Of a stretch of 28,907 bases of DNA, positions 1 through 6,996 are shown in pieces. Every line of letters starts with the position of its first letter. The stretch's first letter is position 1. The stretch is from contig JBKJZO010000214.1 in assembly GCA_046715235.1 (NCBI GenBank), positions 1 through 28,907 of the forward strand, in the 5' to 3' direction. Both the position numbers and the translations under genes were made by a program. This DNA is from JBKJZO01 sp046715235. GTDB taxonomy: Bacteria; Actinomycetota; Actinomycetes; BP-191. Under the pieces are notes generated by a model. The model saw only the letters and a list, made by a program, of their open reading frames with translations. It was not told where the DNA came from and made no database searches.

Positions 1-43
1 TCTTCCGTGTCAGGGAAGCGCTCTCCCGCTGAGCTAATCGCCC
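1..43 (-). tRNA. tRNA-Val (GAC), 5' part only
   Basis: Read on the minus strand, the 5' end at 43 starts with an acceptor strand GGGCGAT. A D-arm (GCTCAGCGGGAGAGC) follows, then an anticodon stem CTTCC/GGAAG around a loop containing GAC. The T-arm and 3' acceptor strand lie beyond the window edge. It is one base from the tRNA-Cys gene and is presumably co-transcribed with it. Confidence 0.9.
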
Positions 44-44
44 G

Positions 45-116
45 AGGCGGAGGCGAGAATCGAACTCGCGTACAGGGCTTTGCAGGCCCTTGCCTAAGCC
101 ACTCGGCCACTCCGCC
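45..116 (-). tRNA. tRNA-Cys (GCA)
   Basis: The minus strand gives a full cloverleaf: acceptor GGCGGAG/CTCCGCC, anticodon loop CTGCAAA with anticodon GCA in a GGGC/GCCC-type stem, and a T-arm with GTTCGATTC. Length is 72 nt including the discriminator T. No CCA is encoded. It sits between tRNA-Gly and tRNA-Val in the Gly-Cys-Val order that is common in actinobacteria. Confidence 0.96.
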
Positions 117-168
117 AGCTCGAGACCCGCCAAAGTCCCGGTCGTGCAACATCCTGGTCGAGGATGCT

Positions 169-244
169 TGGAGCGGACGACGAGGCTCGAACTCGCGACC
201 TCAACCTTGGCAAGGTTGCGCTCTACCAACTGAGCTACGTCCGC
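169..244 (-). tRNA. tRNA-Gly (GCC), CCA encoded
   Basis: The minus strand shows acceptor GCGGACG/CGTCCGC, a D-arm with AGCTCAGTTGGTAGAGC, anticodon loop TGCCAAG (GCC) and a T-arm with GTTCGAGCC. The discriminator is T, followed by an encoded CCA (169-171). It is first in the minus-strand cluster, with 52 bases to tRNA-Cys. The adjacent tRNA-Cys lacks an encoded CCA, so tail encoding is mixed within one cluster. Confidence 0.96.
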
Positions 245-285
245 AGCGCGGTGCCCCAGCACTCTAACGGACCGCACACGGCCCC

Positions 286-1176
286 TCAAACGTTTCGAGC
301 GGGTACGGCGTCGACCAGGGCAGCCAGCGCCGCGGCGTTGCGCTGCGCATAATCGCGATGGCAGTTGTTCAGCAGCGCGTGGGTGGTCTCGGCCTGCTGC
401 GACAGTTCTTGCAGCTTGGGCGCCCAGCTCGTCAGCTCGCCGTCCGAGTACAAGTAGGCGAACCGGCGCTGAACCGAGCCGCTCTCCCACTCGTCGGCGT
501 TGTGCCCGTGGAAGCGCACCACCGCGAGGTCGGAGGTGGCCGCGACGACGGGCGGCACCGAGCTCGGGAACCCCTGCGGCATGTCGACACAGACGTAGGG
601 CAGCCCGTACGACGTCAGGAAATCGAGCGTCTCGGCCCGGTTGTCCTCGCTCATCCACGTCTTGTTGCGGAACTCGACGCAGATCCGCAACGGTTCGGTG
701 CGGGCTTTGGCTTCGAGGATGTACTGCTTGTTGCGTTTGCCGATCGGAAACCACTGCGGGAACTGGAAGAGCACCGCGCCCAGCTTGCCTGCCTCGAACA
801 ACGGGAGGAGCGCCCGTACGAAGCGGTCCCAGACGTCGTCGATCACCGCCTGATCAAGATCTTTGGGGTAAACGTTCTTCTTCGCGTCGGTCGGCCGGTG
901 CTCCTTGGGCAGGGCAGCGGGCTTGGTCGGGTGCTGGGTCAGCAACGAAAACGCCTTGATGTTGAAGACAAACCCGTCGGGCGACCGCTCGACCCAGAGC
1001 TTGGAGTTCTGCTCGCTCGGCGGGAAGTAGTAGGTGGAGTCGACCTCGACCAGCGGAAAGTGCGAGGCGTAGAACCGGAGCCGCTCCTCCGCCGAGTTAA
1101 CCCCCGGCGGGTACCAGCCGGAGTCGAGCAGGCTCTTGTCCGTCCACGACGCGGTGCCGACGAGGATGCTGCCCAT
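286..1176 (-). CDS. DUF72 (YecE-like) protein
   Basis: This 296-residue protein matches the DUF72 family, a TIM-barrel-like group of unknown biochemical role. Visible family features are the N-terminal VGTASWTDKSLLDSGWYPP segment, the FPLVEVDSTYYFPPS strand-loop, FVFNIKAFSLLTQH, LGAVLFQFPQWF, ICVEFRNKTW and a C-terminal HALLNNCHRDYAQRNA segment. Length is normal for the family. The start is an ATG at 1176. It is divergent from the LacI-type regulator, with 135 bp between the two starts, so the operator at 1266-1279 could affect both. No enzymatic activity can be assigned. Family confidence is high; function is unknown. Confidence 0.88.
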   Translation of the reverse strand: MGSILVGTASWTDKSLLDSGWYPPGVNSAEERLRFYASHFPLVEVDSTYYFPPSEQNSKLWVERSPDGFVFNIKAFSLLTQHPTKPAALPKEHRPTDAKKNVYPKDLDQAVIDDVWDRFVRALLPLFEAGKLGAVLFQFPQWFPIGKRNKQYILEAKARTEPLRICVEFRNKTWMSEDNRAETLDFLTSYGLPYVCVDMPQGFPSSVPPVVAATSDLAVVRFHGHNADEWESGSVQRRFAYLYSDGELTSWAPKLQELSQQAETTHALLNNCHRDYAQRNAAALAALVDAVPARNV

Positions 1177-1220
1177 GCGCTCGACCTACCCCGCTTGCGT
1201 GCGACGGACGCACCTTCCCC

Positions 1221-1249
1221 TTGACCGCGCTGATCAGCGAGCCTACGGT
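1221..1249 (+). promoter_or_regulatory. Sigma-70-type promoter of the LacI-family gene
   Basis: A -35 box TTGACC (1221-1226) and a -10 box TACGGT (1244-1249) are separated by exactly 17 bp. The predicted transcription start is near 1256, about 55 bases before the GTG start at 1312. It is among the best promoter matches in the window. Seen in sequence; activity is inferred. Confidence 0.6.
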
Positions 1250-1265
1250 GCGGTACCGGAGCAAG

Positions 1266-1279
1266 TGGTAGCGGTTCCA
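1266..1279 (+). promoter_or_regulatory. LacI-family operator, probably autoregulatory
   Basis: The 14-bp TGGTAGCGGTTCCA is an imperfect palindrome centred on CG, with TGG/CCA arms, fitting the general LacI/GalR operator form (TGG-A-CG-T-CCA). It starts about 10 bp after the predicted transcription start, where bound repressor would block elongation or open-complex escape. A wider AGTGGTA/TACCACT inverted repeat (1264-1270, 1280-1286) overlaps it. Confidence 0.6.
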
Positions 1280-1311
1280 GTACCACTGACCGGCGAAAGG
1301 GTAGGCGCGAA

Positions 1312-2313
1312 GTGTCAACAATCGTTGATGTCGCGGCGAAGGCGGGCGTCGGCGTCGGCACAGTCTCTAGGGTGCTCAACGACAGCCCTCTTGTCAGCGA
1401 CAAGACGCGCGAACGAGTCAAGTCGATCATCGACGAGCTCGACTACCGGCCCAGTCAGATGGCCCGCAATTTGTCGTTGGGCCGCACGCTGACCATCGGT
1501 GTCATCGTGCCGTTCCTCACCCAGTCTTCGGTTATCGACCGAATTCGCGGCATCGTCGCAACACTGCGCACGACGCCGTACGACCTGGTGCTCTTCACGG
1601 TCGAGACTCCCGCTCAGCGCACCGAGCAGTTCCGCAATCTGGCCCGCAACCGGGTCGATGGCCTGCTCAGCGTCTCGCTGTCGCCGGGCGACCACGAGGT
1701 GGAGCGTTTCCAGCGCGCCGGGATTCCCGTGGTCCTGATCAACGGGAGGCACGACGCGGTCCCGCGCGTCGTCACCGACGACGTCGCCGGCGGCTTGCTC
1801 GCGACCCGGCACCTGATCGAACTCGGGCATGAGCGCATCGCGTTCATCGGCGAACCCGCGCTCGACCCGTACGGCGTCGGCTGGAGCGAGTTCCGCCACC
1901 AGGGCTATCGCCAGGCGCTCACCGAAGCCGGCCTCGAGGTGCGGCCCCAGTACGAGCTGCTCGGGCAAGCCGGCCGACCGGTCGCGAGCCGGCTGACCCT
2001 GCAGTTGATGCATGGGGCCGAACCTCCGACAGCGGTTTTCGTCGCATCCGACGCACAGGCCCTCGGGGTAATCGAGGCGGCGCAGGAGGCGGGGCTCGAC
2101 GTGCCAGGGCAGCTGTCGGTCATCGGGTTCGACGACATCAAGGTCGCGCGCTACGTCGGCCTGACGACCGTTCGGCAGCCGTTGTTCGAGAGCGGATGCC
2201 GCGGCGCGACTCTGCTGCTCGAAGCGCTGCAGGTGGACGAGCTGGAGCCCTGCGAAGAGGTGCTGCCACTCGAGCTCGTGACCCGGCGGACAACGGCCGC
2301 GCCCGCTCGCTGA
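1312..2313 (+). CDS. LacI-family transcriptional regulator
   Basis: The 333-residue protein has an N-terminal LacI helix-turn-helix (residues 2-25, TIVDVAAKAGVGVGTVSRVL), a hinge helix near 45-57 (YRPSQMARNLSLGRT) and a periplasmic-binding-protein-like sensor domain from about 60 (IGVIVPFLTQSSVIDRIRGI) to the end. In the sensor domain, ELGHERIAFIG and VIGFDDIKVARY are family landmarks. The start is GTG at 1312 with a purine-rich ribosome site (GAAAGG, about 1295-1300). The ligand is unknown; no sugar-use genes lie nearby, so targets other than its own promoter and perhaps the divergent DUF72 gene cannot be named. Family assignment is very secure. Confidence 0.93.
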   Translation: MSTIVDVAAKAGVGVGTVSRVLNDSPLVSDKTRERVKSIIDELDYRPSQMARNLSLGRTLTIGVIVPFLTQSSVIDRIRGIVATLRTTPYDLVLFTVETPAQRTEQFRNLARNRVDGLLSVSLSPGDHEVERFQRAGIPVVLINGRHDAVPRVVTDDVAGGLLATRHLIELGHERIAFIGEPALDPYGVGWSEFRHQGYRQALTEAGLEVRPQYELLGQAGRPVASRLTLQLMHGAEPPTAVFVASDAQALGVIEAAQEAGLDVPGQLSVIGFDDIKVARYVGLTTVRQPLFESGCRGATLLLEALQVDELEPCEEVLPLELVTRRTTAAPAR

Positions 2314-2424
2314 GTCCGGCCGAACCGGCGCCGGAATCTGCCGATTCGGTCCGCTTTGCTCCACCAGGCTGAGATTCGTTAGGCCGATTGGCTCCAGAAA
2401 CCCTCACTGCCGTGCCGATACCTC

Positions 2425-4089
2425 ATGCAGTCCCCGGCGAGGATCGCCAGGTCCAAGCGGAGTGAGGCGTGGCGTTTGAACGACGACGAAGCGCTGTTCG
2501 CCGACCACCTGACCGCATTCATCGACTCGGTCAGGACCGCGTCGTCGCCCGAGGTCGCCATCGAAGCGGCGATCGCGCACGTGCGCGGCGCCTTGGCCGC
2601 TGACGTCGTCACGGTGGCCAGCATCGCCCGTCCCGTCGCGCTGGCCGGGATGGGCGCGAACGACGTTGCCGTCGGCGACATGAAGGATTCCGAATGCTCG
2701 CGACTGGTCGCGATGCGCGCAGAAGGATCGTTCTCGCGCACTGAACGGAGCTACGTAGCGCTCGCCGCGAGACTGCTCGGCGTAGGCATCGAACTGCTTC
2801 GCGCCCAGGGCAACGAACAAGCACTCAGGGACGATGCGGACGCGCAGGCGATCGAGCGCACCCGGTTGGTGAACACGTTGCTCAAGCGCCAGCAACTGCT
2901 CGACAACCTCTCACGCATCGAACGCTCCATCTCGCAGCGGATCCCCCTCGGCGAGGTGCTTGCCACGATCACCGACGCCGCCCACCACCTGCTCGGCGAC
3001 GAGATCGTTGCACTGCGACTGCTCGACCCCGACGACCCGACCCAACTGATCCTGGTGTCCGACAGTGGTGTCGCGCCTGAGTTGTTCAATCAGGTACGCC
3101 GGACGCCCGTCGGTGAGGGGGCGGGCGGCCGTGCCGTCGTGGAGAACGCGCTCGTCGTCGTACACGACTATCACGAGAGCGATAGCGCCATGCCGGCGTT
3201 CGCGGAGACCGGGCTCGCCGCCGCGATGGCCGCTCCGGTGCACGAGAGCGGCGTCCCCGTGGGCAGCCTCACGGTCGCAAGCTACGAACCCGGCCGGCAG
3301 TACGGCCCAGCCGAGCAGGAGACCCTGCTCGCGTTCGCCGAGCACGTGAGCCTCGCCCTCGCCGACGCGCGCACCGTCGAAGCGATGGAGTCTGCGCAGC
3401 AGGCGAAGCAGGATCTGCTCGCGATGGTCTCGCACGAGTTGAAGACCCCGCTCACGGTGATGATGGGCGTCGTGCGCACGATTCAACGGCACGCCGAGAA
3501 GCTGCCCGAGGATCTGCGCGACGAGATGCTCACGGCGGCGCAGGAACGAGGGCACGAACTCGAGCAGCTCATCGACCGCCTGCTCCAGAGCGCGCTTGGC
3601 ACGGCGGAGAACCGCGTGCAGGAAGCGTCCCTTTACGCACTTGTCTCCGCCGCGGTCGCGCCCTACGCGGGGACGCGTCCACTCGTGGTCAATCCAGTGC
3701 CGCCACAGCGACTGCGCGTCGACGTAGCGAAGGTGCAGGACATCCTGGCCAACCTGATCGACAACGCGATCGCGCATTCGCCTGCCGGAACGGGCATCGG
3801 CGTCAGCGCCCGCGTCGACTTCGGCATCGTGTCGATCACGGTTCGCAACGAGGGTTCACTGCCGGCCGGTGTTGACCCGTCGGCGCTGTTCTCCCCGTTC
3901 GAACGGGGAGCGGACGCGCCATCACCCGGCATCGGGCTCGGGTTGTTCGTCGCCAGCCGGCTGACAGCCGGGGTAGGCGGCACGATCGACGTCGCGAGTG
4001 ACGAGAGCACGGTGTCATTCACCTTGCGCTTCCCCGCAGTGGCGGACATGCCCGTAGTCGAGAACGCCCCGACGCAGACCCGCAGCTAG
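2425..4089 (+). CDS. GAF-domain sensor histidine kinase (orphan)
   Basis: This is a cytosolic sensor kinase of 554 residues with no membrane segments. Residues about 25-130 look like a divergent GAF-like domain, followed by a helical linker (130-165). A clear GAF domain spans about 165-315, then a dimerisation helix with phospho-acceptor His337 in SHELKTPLT and an ATPase domain (N-box Asn447 in NLIDNA; glycine-rich GIGLGL at 502-507). The usual DxG of the G1 box reads NEG, a variant seen in some active kinases. No response regulator is adjacent, so its partner is elsewhere. The ATG at 2425 lacks a ribosome site; TTG at 2476 follows GTGAGG by 8 bases and may be the true start. The signal sensed is unknown. 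Confidence 0.9.
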   Translation: MQSPARIARSKRSEAWRLNDDEALFADHLTAFIDSVRTASSPEVAIEAAIAHVRGALAADVVTVASIARPVALAGMGANDVAVGDMKDSECSRLVAMRAEGSFSRTERSYVALAARLLGVGIELLRAQGNEQALRDDADAQAIERTRLVNTLLKRQQLLDNLSRIERSISQRIPLGEVLATITDAAHHLLGDEIVALRLLDPDDPTQLILVSDSGVAPELFNQVRRTPVGEGAGGRAVVENALVVVHDYHESDSAMPAFAETGLAAAMAAPVHESGVPVGSLTVASYEPGRQYGPAEQETLLAFAEHVSLALADARTVEAMESAQQAKQDLLAMVSHELKTPLTVMMGVVRTIQRHAEKLPEDLRDEMLTAAQERGHELEQLIDRLLQSALGTAENRVQEASLYALVSAAVAPYAGTRPLVVNPVPPQRLRVDVAKVQDILANLIDNAIAHSPAGTGIGVSARVDFGIVSITVRNEGSLPAGVDPSALFSPFERGADAPSPGIGLGLFVASRLTAGVGGTIDVASDESTVSFTLRFPAVADMPVVENAPTQTRS

Positions 4090-4100
4090 CTCCGCTACCG

Positions 4101-5453
4101 CTAGGGAAGCGCTGGGCCCACCGGCTGACGCGCGGTGATGGCGCTGTTGGCGTTCATCCGGGGCAGCTTGGCCCAGCCATACGCCACCCGCGCGAGGCCA
4201 CCGGGCAGCAGCCGCCGCTCGCCGTTGCTGACGACGTACCAGGACCGGTCGGTGTTCACGAAGACCGTCCCGTCGCGCAACGTCATCGGCGCACCCTCCG
4301 GTACGTCGACGAGTGCCTCCGGTGCGACACCGGTGATGTCGGCTTCGGTCCACTGCCAGCTGGTGCGGGTCTGCGCGTCAGGCACGGCGCGCTTCTCGCC
4401 GTCCTCGTCGACGTACCAGACCTGACCGGTGGACAGGTCGCGCAGCAGCGCGCCGGACCGGACGATGCCGGGGAGCGTCTGGTCGAGCGCAATCGGTGTC
4501 GCGGCGATCGCGACGGCGTCGGCAAGGAAGATCCGTTCGGCCGTCGTGCCGAGGGTCACGAGTTCGGTTTCGGCCGGCACGAGTATGCGTTCACCATCGA
4601 CGACGACCCACACAGTGAGATCGGGTGCGCGGACGACCAGACCGTCCATCAGGCCGGCGGTGCCGCCCGAGCGGTAGTAGTAGAGCTCGTCACGGGTGAT
4701 CGAGATCGCGCGCGCTGGGTCCAGCCGGTTGGTGACCAGAACCGACGGCGGTACGACGTAACGCAGGCCGTCGCGCAGCTGCCAGATCGTCGGACCGCTC
4801 GGGAGTTTGACCAGGCTGCCGTCCGGGTGCGGGCCGCTGGGGACCGGAGCCGGAAGATTGCGAGCGGCAAGCAGCGACGGGTACGCGTTGTAGACCGTGC
4901 CGCTCCACGCGTCTCCCCTGCGCAGCTCGAAGTGTGTGTGCGGACCGGCGTTCTCGGCGTTGCCGCTGTCGCCGGTCCAGGCGATCTGCTGGCCTGCGAA
5001 CACGCGCGAGCCTCGGACGAGACCCGGCATCACCGACCGCAGCTCGGTGCCCTTGCCGTCGTCGGTGCCCGGGGAGTCGTTGTTGATGTGGATGTAGTTG
5101 ACGGTCCAGCCGTTGTCGCCGGTGACCGAGATGAGGTTGCCTTCCCCGACGGTTGTCTCTTTCTGGACGTAGGAGACGTAGCCGTTGAACGTGGCGACGA
5201 GGGGACGCATCCGCGGTGCCATCAGGTCCTGGCCCAGGTGCTGACGAGCGCAGCCCGACCGGCACTGCAGGAACGTGTCCGTGAACGACGCGCCGCCGAT
5301 GACCGGGAACACCATCGACACCTTCACCGGAGCTTTAGCGATGGTCGGCGCCGGCCCGCTCTTGGCGTCCGCAGTCGTTGTGGCCAGGCCGGGCATTGTC
5401 AGCGAGAGTGCAGCCACAAACGCGGCGCGGGCAAGCGACGTGCGCGAAAGCAA
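4101..5453 (-). CDS. Secreted M23-family metallopeptidase with C-terminal repeats
   Basis: The 450-residue protein has a signal peptide (1-30, cleavage near TADA) and then an M23/LytM peptidase domain. Zinc and catalytic residues are visible: His72 and Asp76 (HLGQD), His122 (YIHIN) and His172/His174 (HTHFE). M23 enzymes cut peptide cross-bridges of peptidoglycan. Residues 215-440 hold about four diverged repeats of the form W-x-V/L-x-DG-x-R-x-x-VP (for example WQLRDGLRYVVP, WVVVDGERILVP, WYVDEDGEKRAVP, WYVVSNGERRLLP), probably a wall- or surface-binding part. The TTG start is chosen because GGGGAG sits 3 bases before it. It converges with the kinase gene, with 11 bases between stops. Confidence 0.9.
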   Translation of the reverse strand: MLSRTSLARAAFVAALSLTMPGLATTTADAKSGPAPTIAKAPVKVSMVFPVIGGASFTDTFLQCRSGCARQHLGQDLMAPRMRPLVATFNGYVSYVQKETTVGEGNLISVTGDNGWTVNYIHINNDSPGTDDGKGTELRSVMPGLVRGSRVFAGQQIAWTGDSGNAENAGPHTHFELRRGDAWSGTVYNAYPSLLAARNLPAPVPSGPHPDGSLVKLPSGPTIWQLRDGLRYVVPPSVLVTNRLDPARAISITRDELYYYRSGGTAGLMDGLVVRAPDLTVWVVVDGERILVPAETELVTLGTTAERIFLADAVAIAATPIALDQTLPGIVRSGALLRDLSTGQVWYVDEDGEKRAVPDAQTRTSWQWTEADITGVAPEALVDVPEGAPMTLRDGTVFVNTDRSWYVVSNGERRLLPGGLARVAYGWAKLPRMNANSAITARQPVGPALP

Positions 5454-5595
5454 CAGATTCTCCCCACCAAGGTTTCGTCTGTTATCGGCACGCCACGCGG
5501 CGCAATGAAGTGATCTTGCGCACCCAGCCCACGACTACTCACCCGAACGGCGTAGCGCGCGCTCCCGCGAAGTTGATCAGGTGTGTGCCGCCCGT

Positions 5596-5603
5596 ACCCC
5601 TAT
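5596..5603 (+). repeat. 8-bp direct repeat, left copy (possible target duplication)
   Basis: ACCCCTAT here recurs exactly at 6941-6948. Removing one copy plus everything between would restore a continuous site. If this is the target duplication, the insertion is 5604-6940 rather than just the span between the 21-bp inverted repeats. Confidence 0.4.
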
Positions 5604-5615
5604 AGGGCCTGTCTT

Positions 5616-5639
5616 CTCCTGTGAGACTGCTGACAGGAG
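5616..5639 (+). repeat. Perfect 7-bp inverted repeat abutting the IS left end
   Basis: CTCCTGT (5616-5622) and ACAGGAG (5633-5639) form a hairpin with a 10-base loop. It ends on the base before the 21-bp IS inverted repeat. It may be part of the IS left end, or a pre-existing hairpin used as an insertion target. There is no T-tract, so it is not a convincing terminator. Confidence 0.5.
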
Positions 5640-5660
5640 TGTCTCGGGACATGCCTGACA
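5640..5660 (+). repeat. IS left inverted repeat
   Basis: The 21-bp repeat begins TGTCTCGGGACATG and ends CCTGACA; it is the exact reverse complement of 6915-6935. The five bases outside it (5635-5639) match the right side at only one position, which sets the minimal repeat length. Confidence 0.85.
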
Positions 5661-5690
5661 CCGACCGGGTTGATCGGCGAGGGTTCGCTG

Positions 5691-6908
5691 ATGAGCCAGA
5701 AGGTGATCGGCATGGACGTGAAGTTGATAGCGATGCTCGCTGGGGACCGGGGTGGGCAGACCGTTTCCGCGGTGTGCGAGCAGTTCGGGATTTCCCGGCA
5801 GACCTATTACGTCGCCAGGCGCCGCTACCTAGCTGAAGGGGTCGCTGGTCTGCTCGGCCGGTCCCGCCGGCCGAATTACTCACCCGGGCAGACGCCAGCC
5901 GAGTTGGAGGCGAGGATCGTCCGGCTGCGCCAGGAGCTCGGCGAAGCGGGACTCGACGACGGCGCTCAGTCCATCTGGTATCGGTTGCAACGCGCCGGGA
6001 CCGCGCTGCCCGCGGTCAGCACGATCCATCGGGTCCTGCGCCGACACGGACTGGTCGTCGACGCGCCAGCGAAGCGACCGCGGTCGTCGTGGACACGGTT
6101 CGGCTTCCCTCGCCCTAACGACTGCTGGCAGATCGACGCGACCAGCTGGTGGCTCGCCAGTGGCACCGAAGTGAGCATCTTCCGCGTGATCGACGACCAC
6201 TCCCGGCTGCTGCTAGCGAGCCGGGTCGCGGGCGCCGAGACCGGCGCGGACGCCTGGGCGGTGATGCTCACCGCGTTCGCCGCGCACGGCCTACCCGAGC
6301 TGGTGCTGTCCGACAACGGAGTCGCGTTCTCCGGCAAGTGCCGTGGTTGGGCCCCGGTCGCGTTCGAGACCAATCTGCGCGCACTCGGGGTCCGGCCGAT
6401 CACTTCGCGCCCGTACCATCCGCAGACCTGCGGGAAGAATGAACGGTCCCACCAGCCGTTGAAGCGCTGGCTTGGCCAGCAACCGAAGGTCGACTCGATG
6501 GCAGCGTTGCAGGCCCAGGTCGACGTGTTCGACGCGCTCTACAACACCACCCGCCCGCATCAGGCGCTCGACGGCGCTTATCCAGCCGAAGCCTGGGCGG
6601 CAACCGATCGGGGCGGGCCGGCCGGCCAGCCTGTGCCGGCGCCGAGAGTCGTGCGCAGCCACACCGCCCGCGTCAGTGATACCGGCAGCGTCTCCGTCGA
6701 GCGATACCGCGTTCACGTCGGCCGAGCCTGGGCATTCGAAGACGTCACCGTCCTCAGCCAAGACCTCGACGTGCTCGTGTTCCACCGCGACCAGCTGCTC
6801 CGGCAACTCACCATCGACACCACACGCAAGTACCAGCCCAGCGGTCGACCCACCGGGAAGCCCGGCAAACGCGGCAAACGCCCCCGACTAGTGTCAGCGA
6901 TGTCCTGA
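5691..6908 (+). CDS. IS481-family transposase (DDE)
   Basis: The 405-residue transposase has an N-terminal helix-turn-helix (about 22-60, TVSAVCEQFGISRQTYYVARRRY-like, then GLLGRSRRP), a second DNA-binding region (90-125) and an rve integrase core. The DDE triad is visible as Asp149 (WQIDAT), Asp208 (LSDNG) and Glu251 (GKNER). The C-terminal region (300-405) is basic, ending in a GKRGKRPR tail. The start at ATG 5691 is preferred over an upstream in-frame TTG (5670) because GAGG at 5679-5682 is 8 bases before it. The stop is six bases short of the right inverted repeat. No frameshift is seen. Confidence 0.92.
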   Translation: MSQKVIGMDVKLIAMLAGDRGGQTVSAVCEQFGISRQTYYVARRRYLAEGVAGLLGRSRRPNYSPGQTPAELEARIVRLRQELGEAGLDDGAQSIWYRLQRAGTALPAVSTIHRVLRRHGLVVDAPAKRPRSSWTRFGFPRPNDCWQIDATSWWLASGTEVSIFRVIDDHSRLLLASRVAGAETGADAWAVMLTAFAAHGLPELVLSDNGVAFSGKCRGWAPVAFETNLRALGVRPITSRPYHPQTCGKNERSHQPLKRWLGQQPKVDSMAALQAQVDVFDALYNTTRPHQALDGAYPAEAWAATDRGGPAGQPVPAPRVVRSHTARVSDTGSVSVERYRVHVGRAWAFEDVTVLSQDLDVLVFHRDQLLRQLTIDTTRKYQPSGRPTGKPGKRGKRPRLVSAMS

Positions 6909-6914
6909 CACATC

Positions 6915-6935
6915 TGTCAGGCATGTCCCGAGACA
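6915..6935 (-). repeat. IS right inverted repeat
   Basis: Exact reverse complement of the left repeat at 5640-5660. A shorter related motif, TGTCCTGACA (6901-6910), overlaps the transposase stop and may be a subterminal transposase site. Confidence 0.85.
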
Positions 6936-6940
6936 GCACA

Positions 6941-6948
6941 ACCCCTAT
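6941..6948 (+). repeat. 8-bp direct repeat, right copy (possible target duplication)
   Basis: ACCCCTAT matches 5596-5603 exactly, five bases beyond the right inverted repeat. The following bases make CCCCTATGGGG, a short palindrome that the uninterrupted target would have contained. Confidence 0.4.
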
Positions 6949-6996
6949 GGGGCAACGACTGCCACACGCCCGATCATTTGCGGCCGCGATGCGGGG

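Larger units (their letters stand above)
5640..6935 (+). mobile_element. IS481-family insertion sequence
   Basis: One transposase gene lies between perfect 21-bp inverted repeats (5640-5660 and 6915-6935). The span is 1296 bp, or 1337 bp if the 8-bp direct repeat ACCCCTAT (5596-5603, 6941-6948) is the target duplication. The transposase is intact and the repeats are identical, so the insertion looks recent and possibly active. It lies in the gap between the M23 gene and the ZapE gene and breaks no recognisable gene. Confidence 0.88.

Noticed and set aside
7..352. Plus-strand open frames of 86 and 62 residues over the tRNA cluster
   Set aside because: They are antisense translations of the tRNA genes (for example RRGSNSRP- and DDEARTRDLN-like strings), a well-known false annotation.
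4086..4104. CTAGC/GCTAG hairpin between convergent stops as a bidirectional terminator
   Set aside because: Only 5 bp with a 9-base loop, no T-tracts, and both stop codons lie inside the stem; too weak to call.
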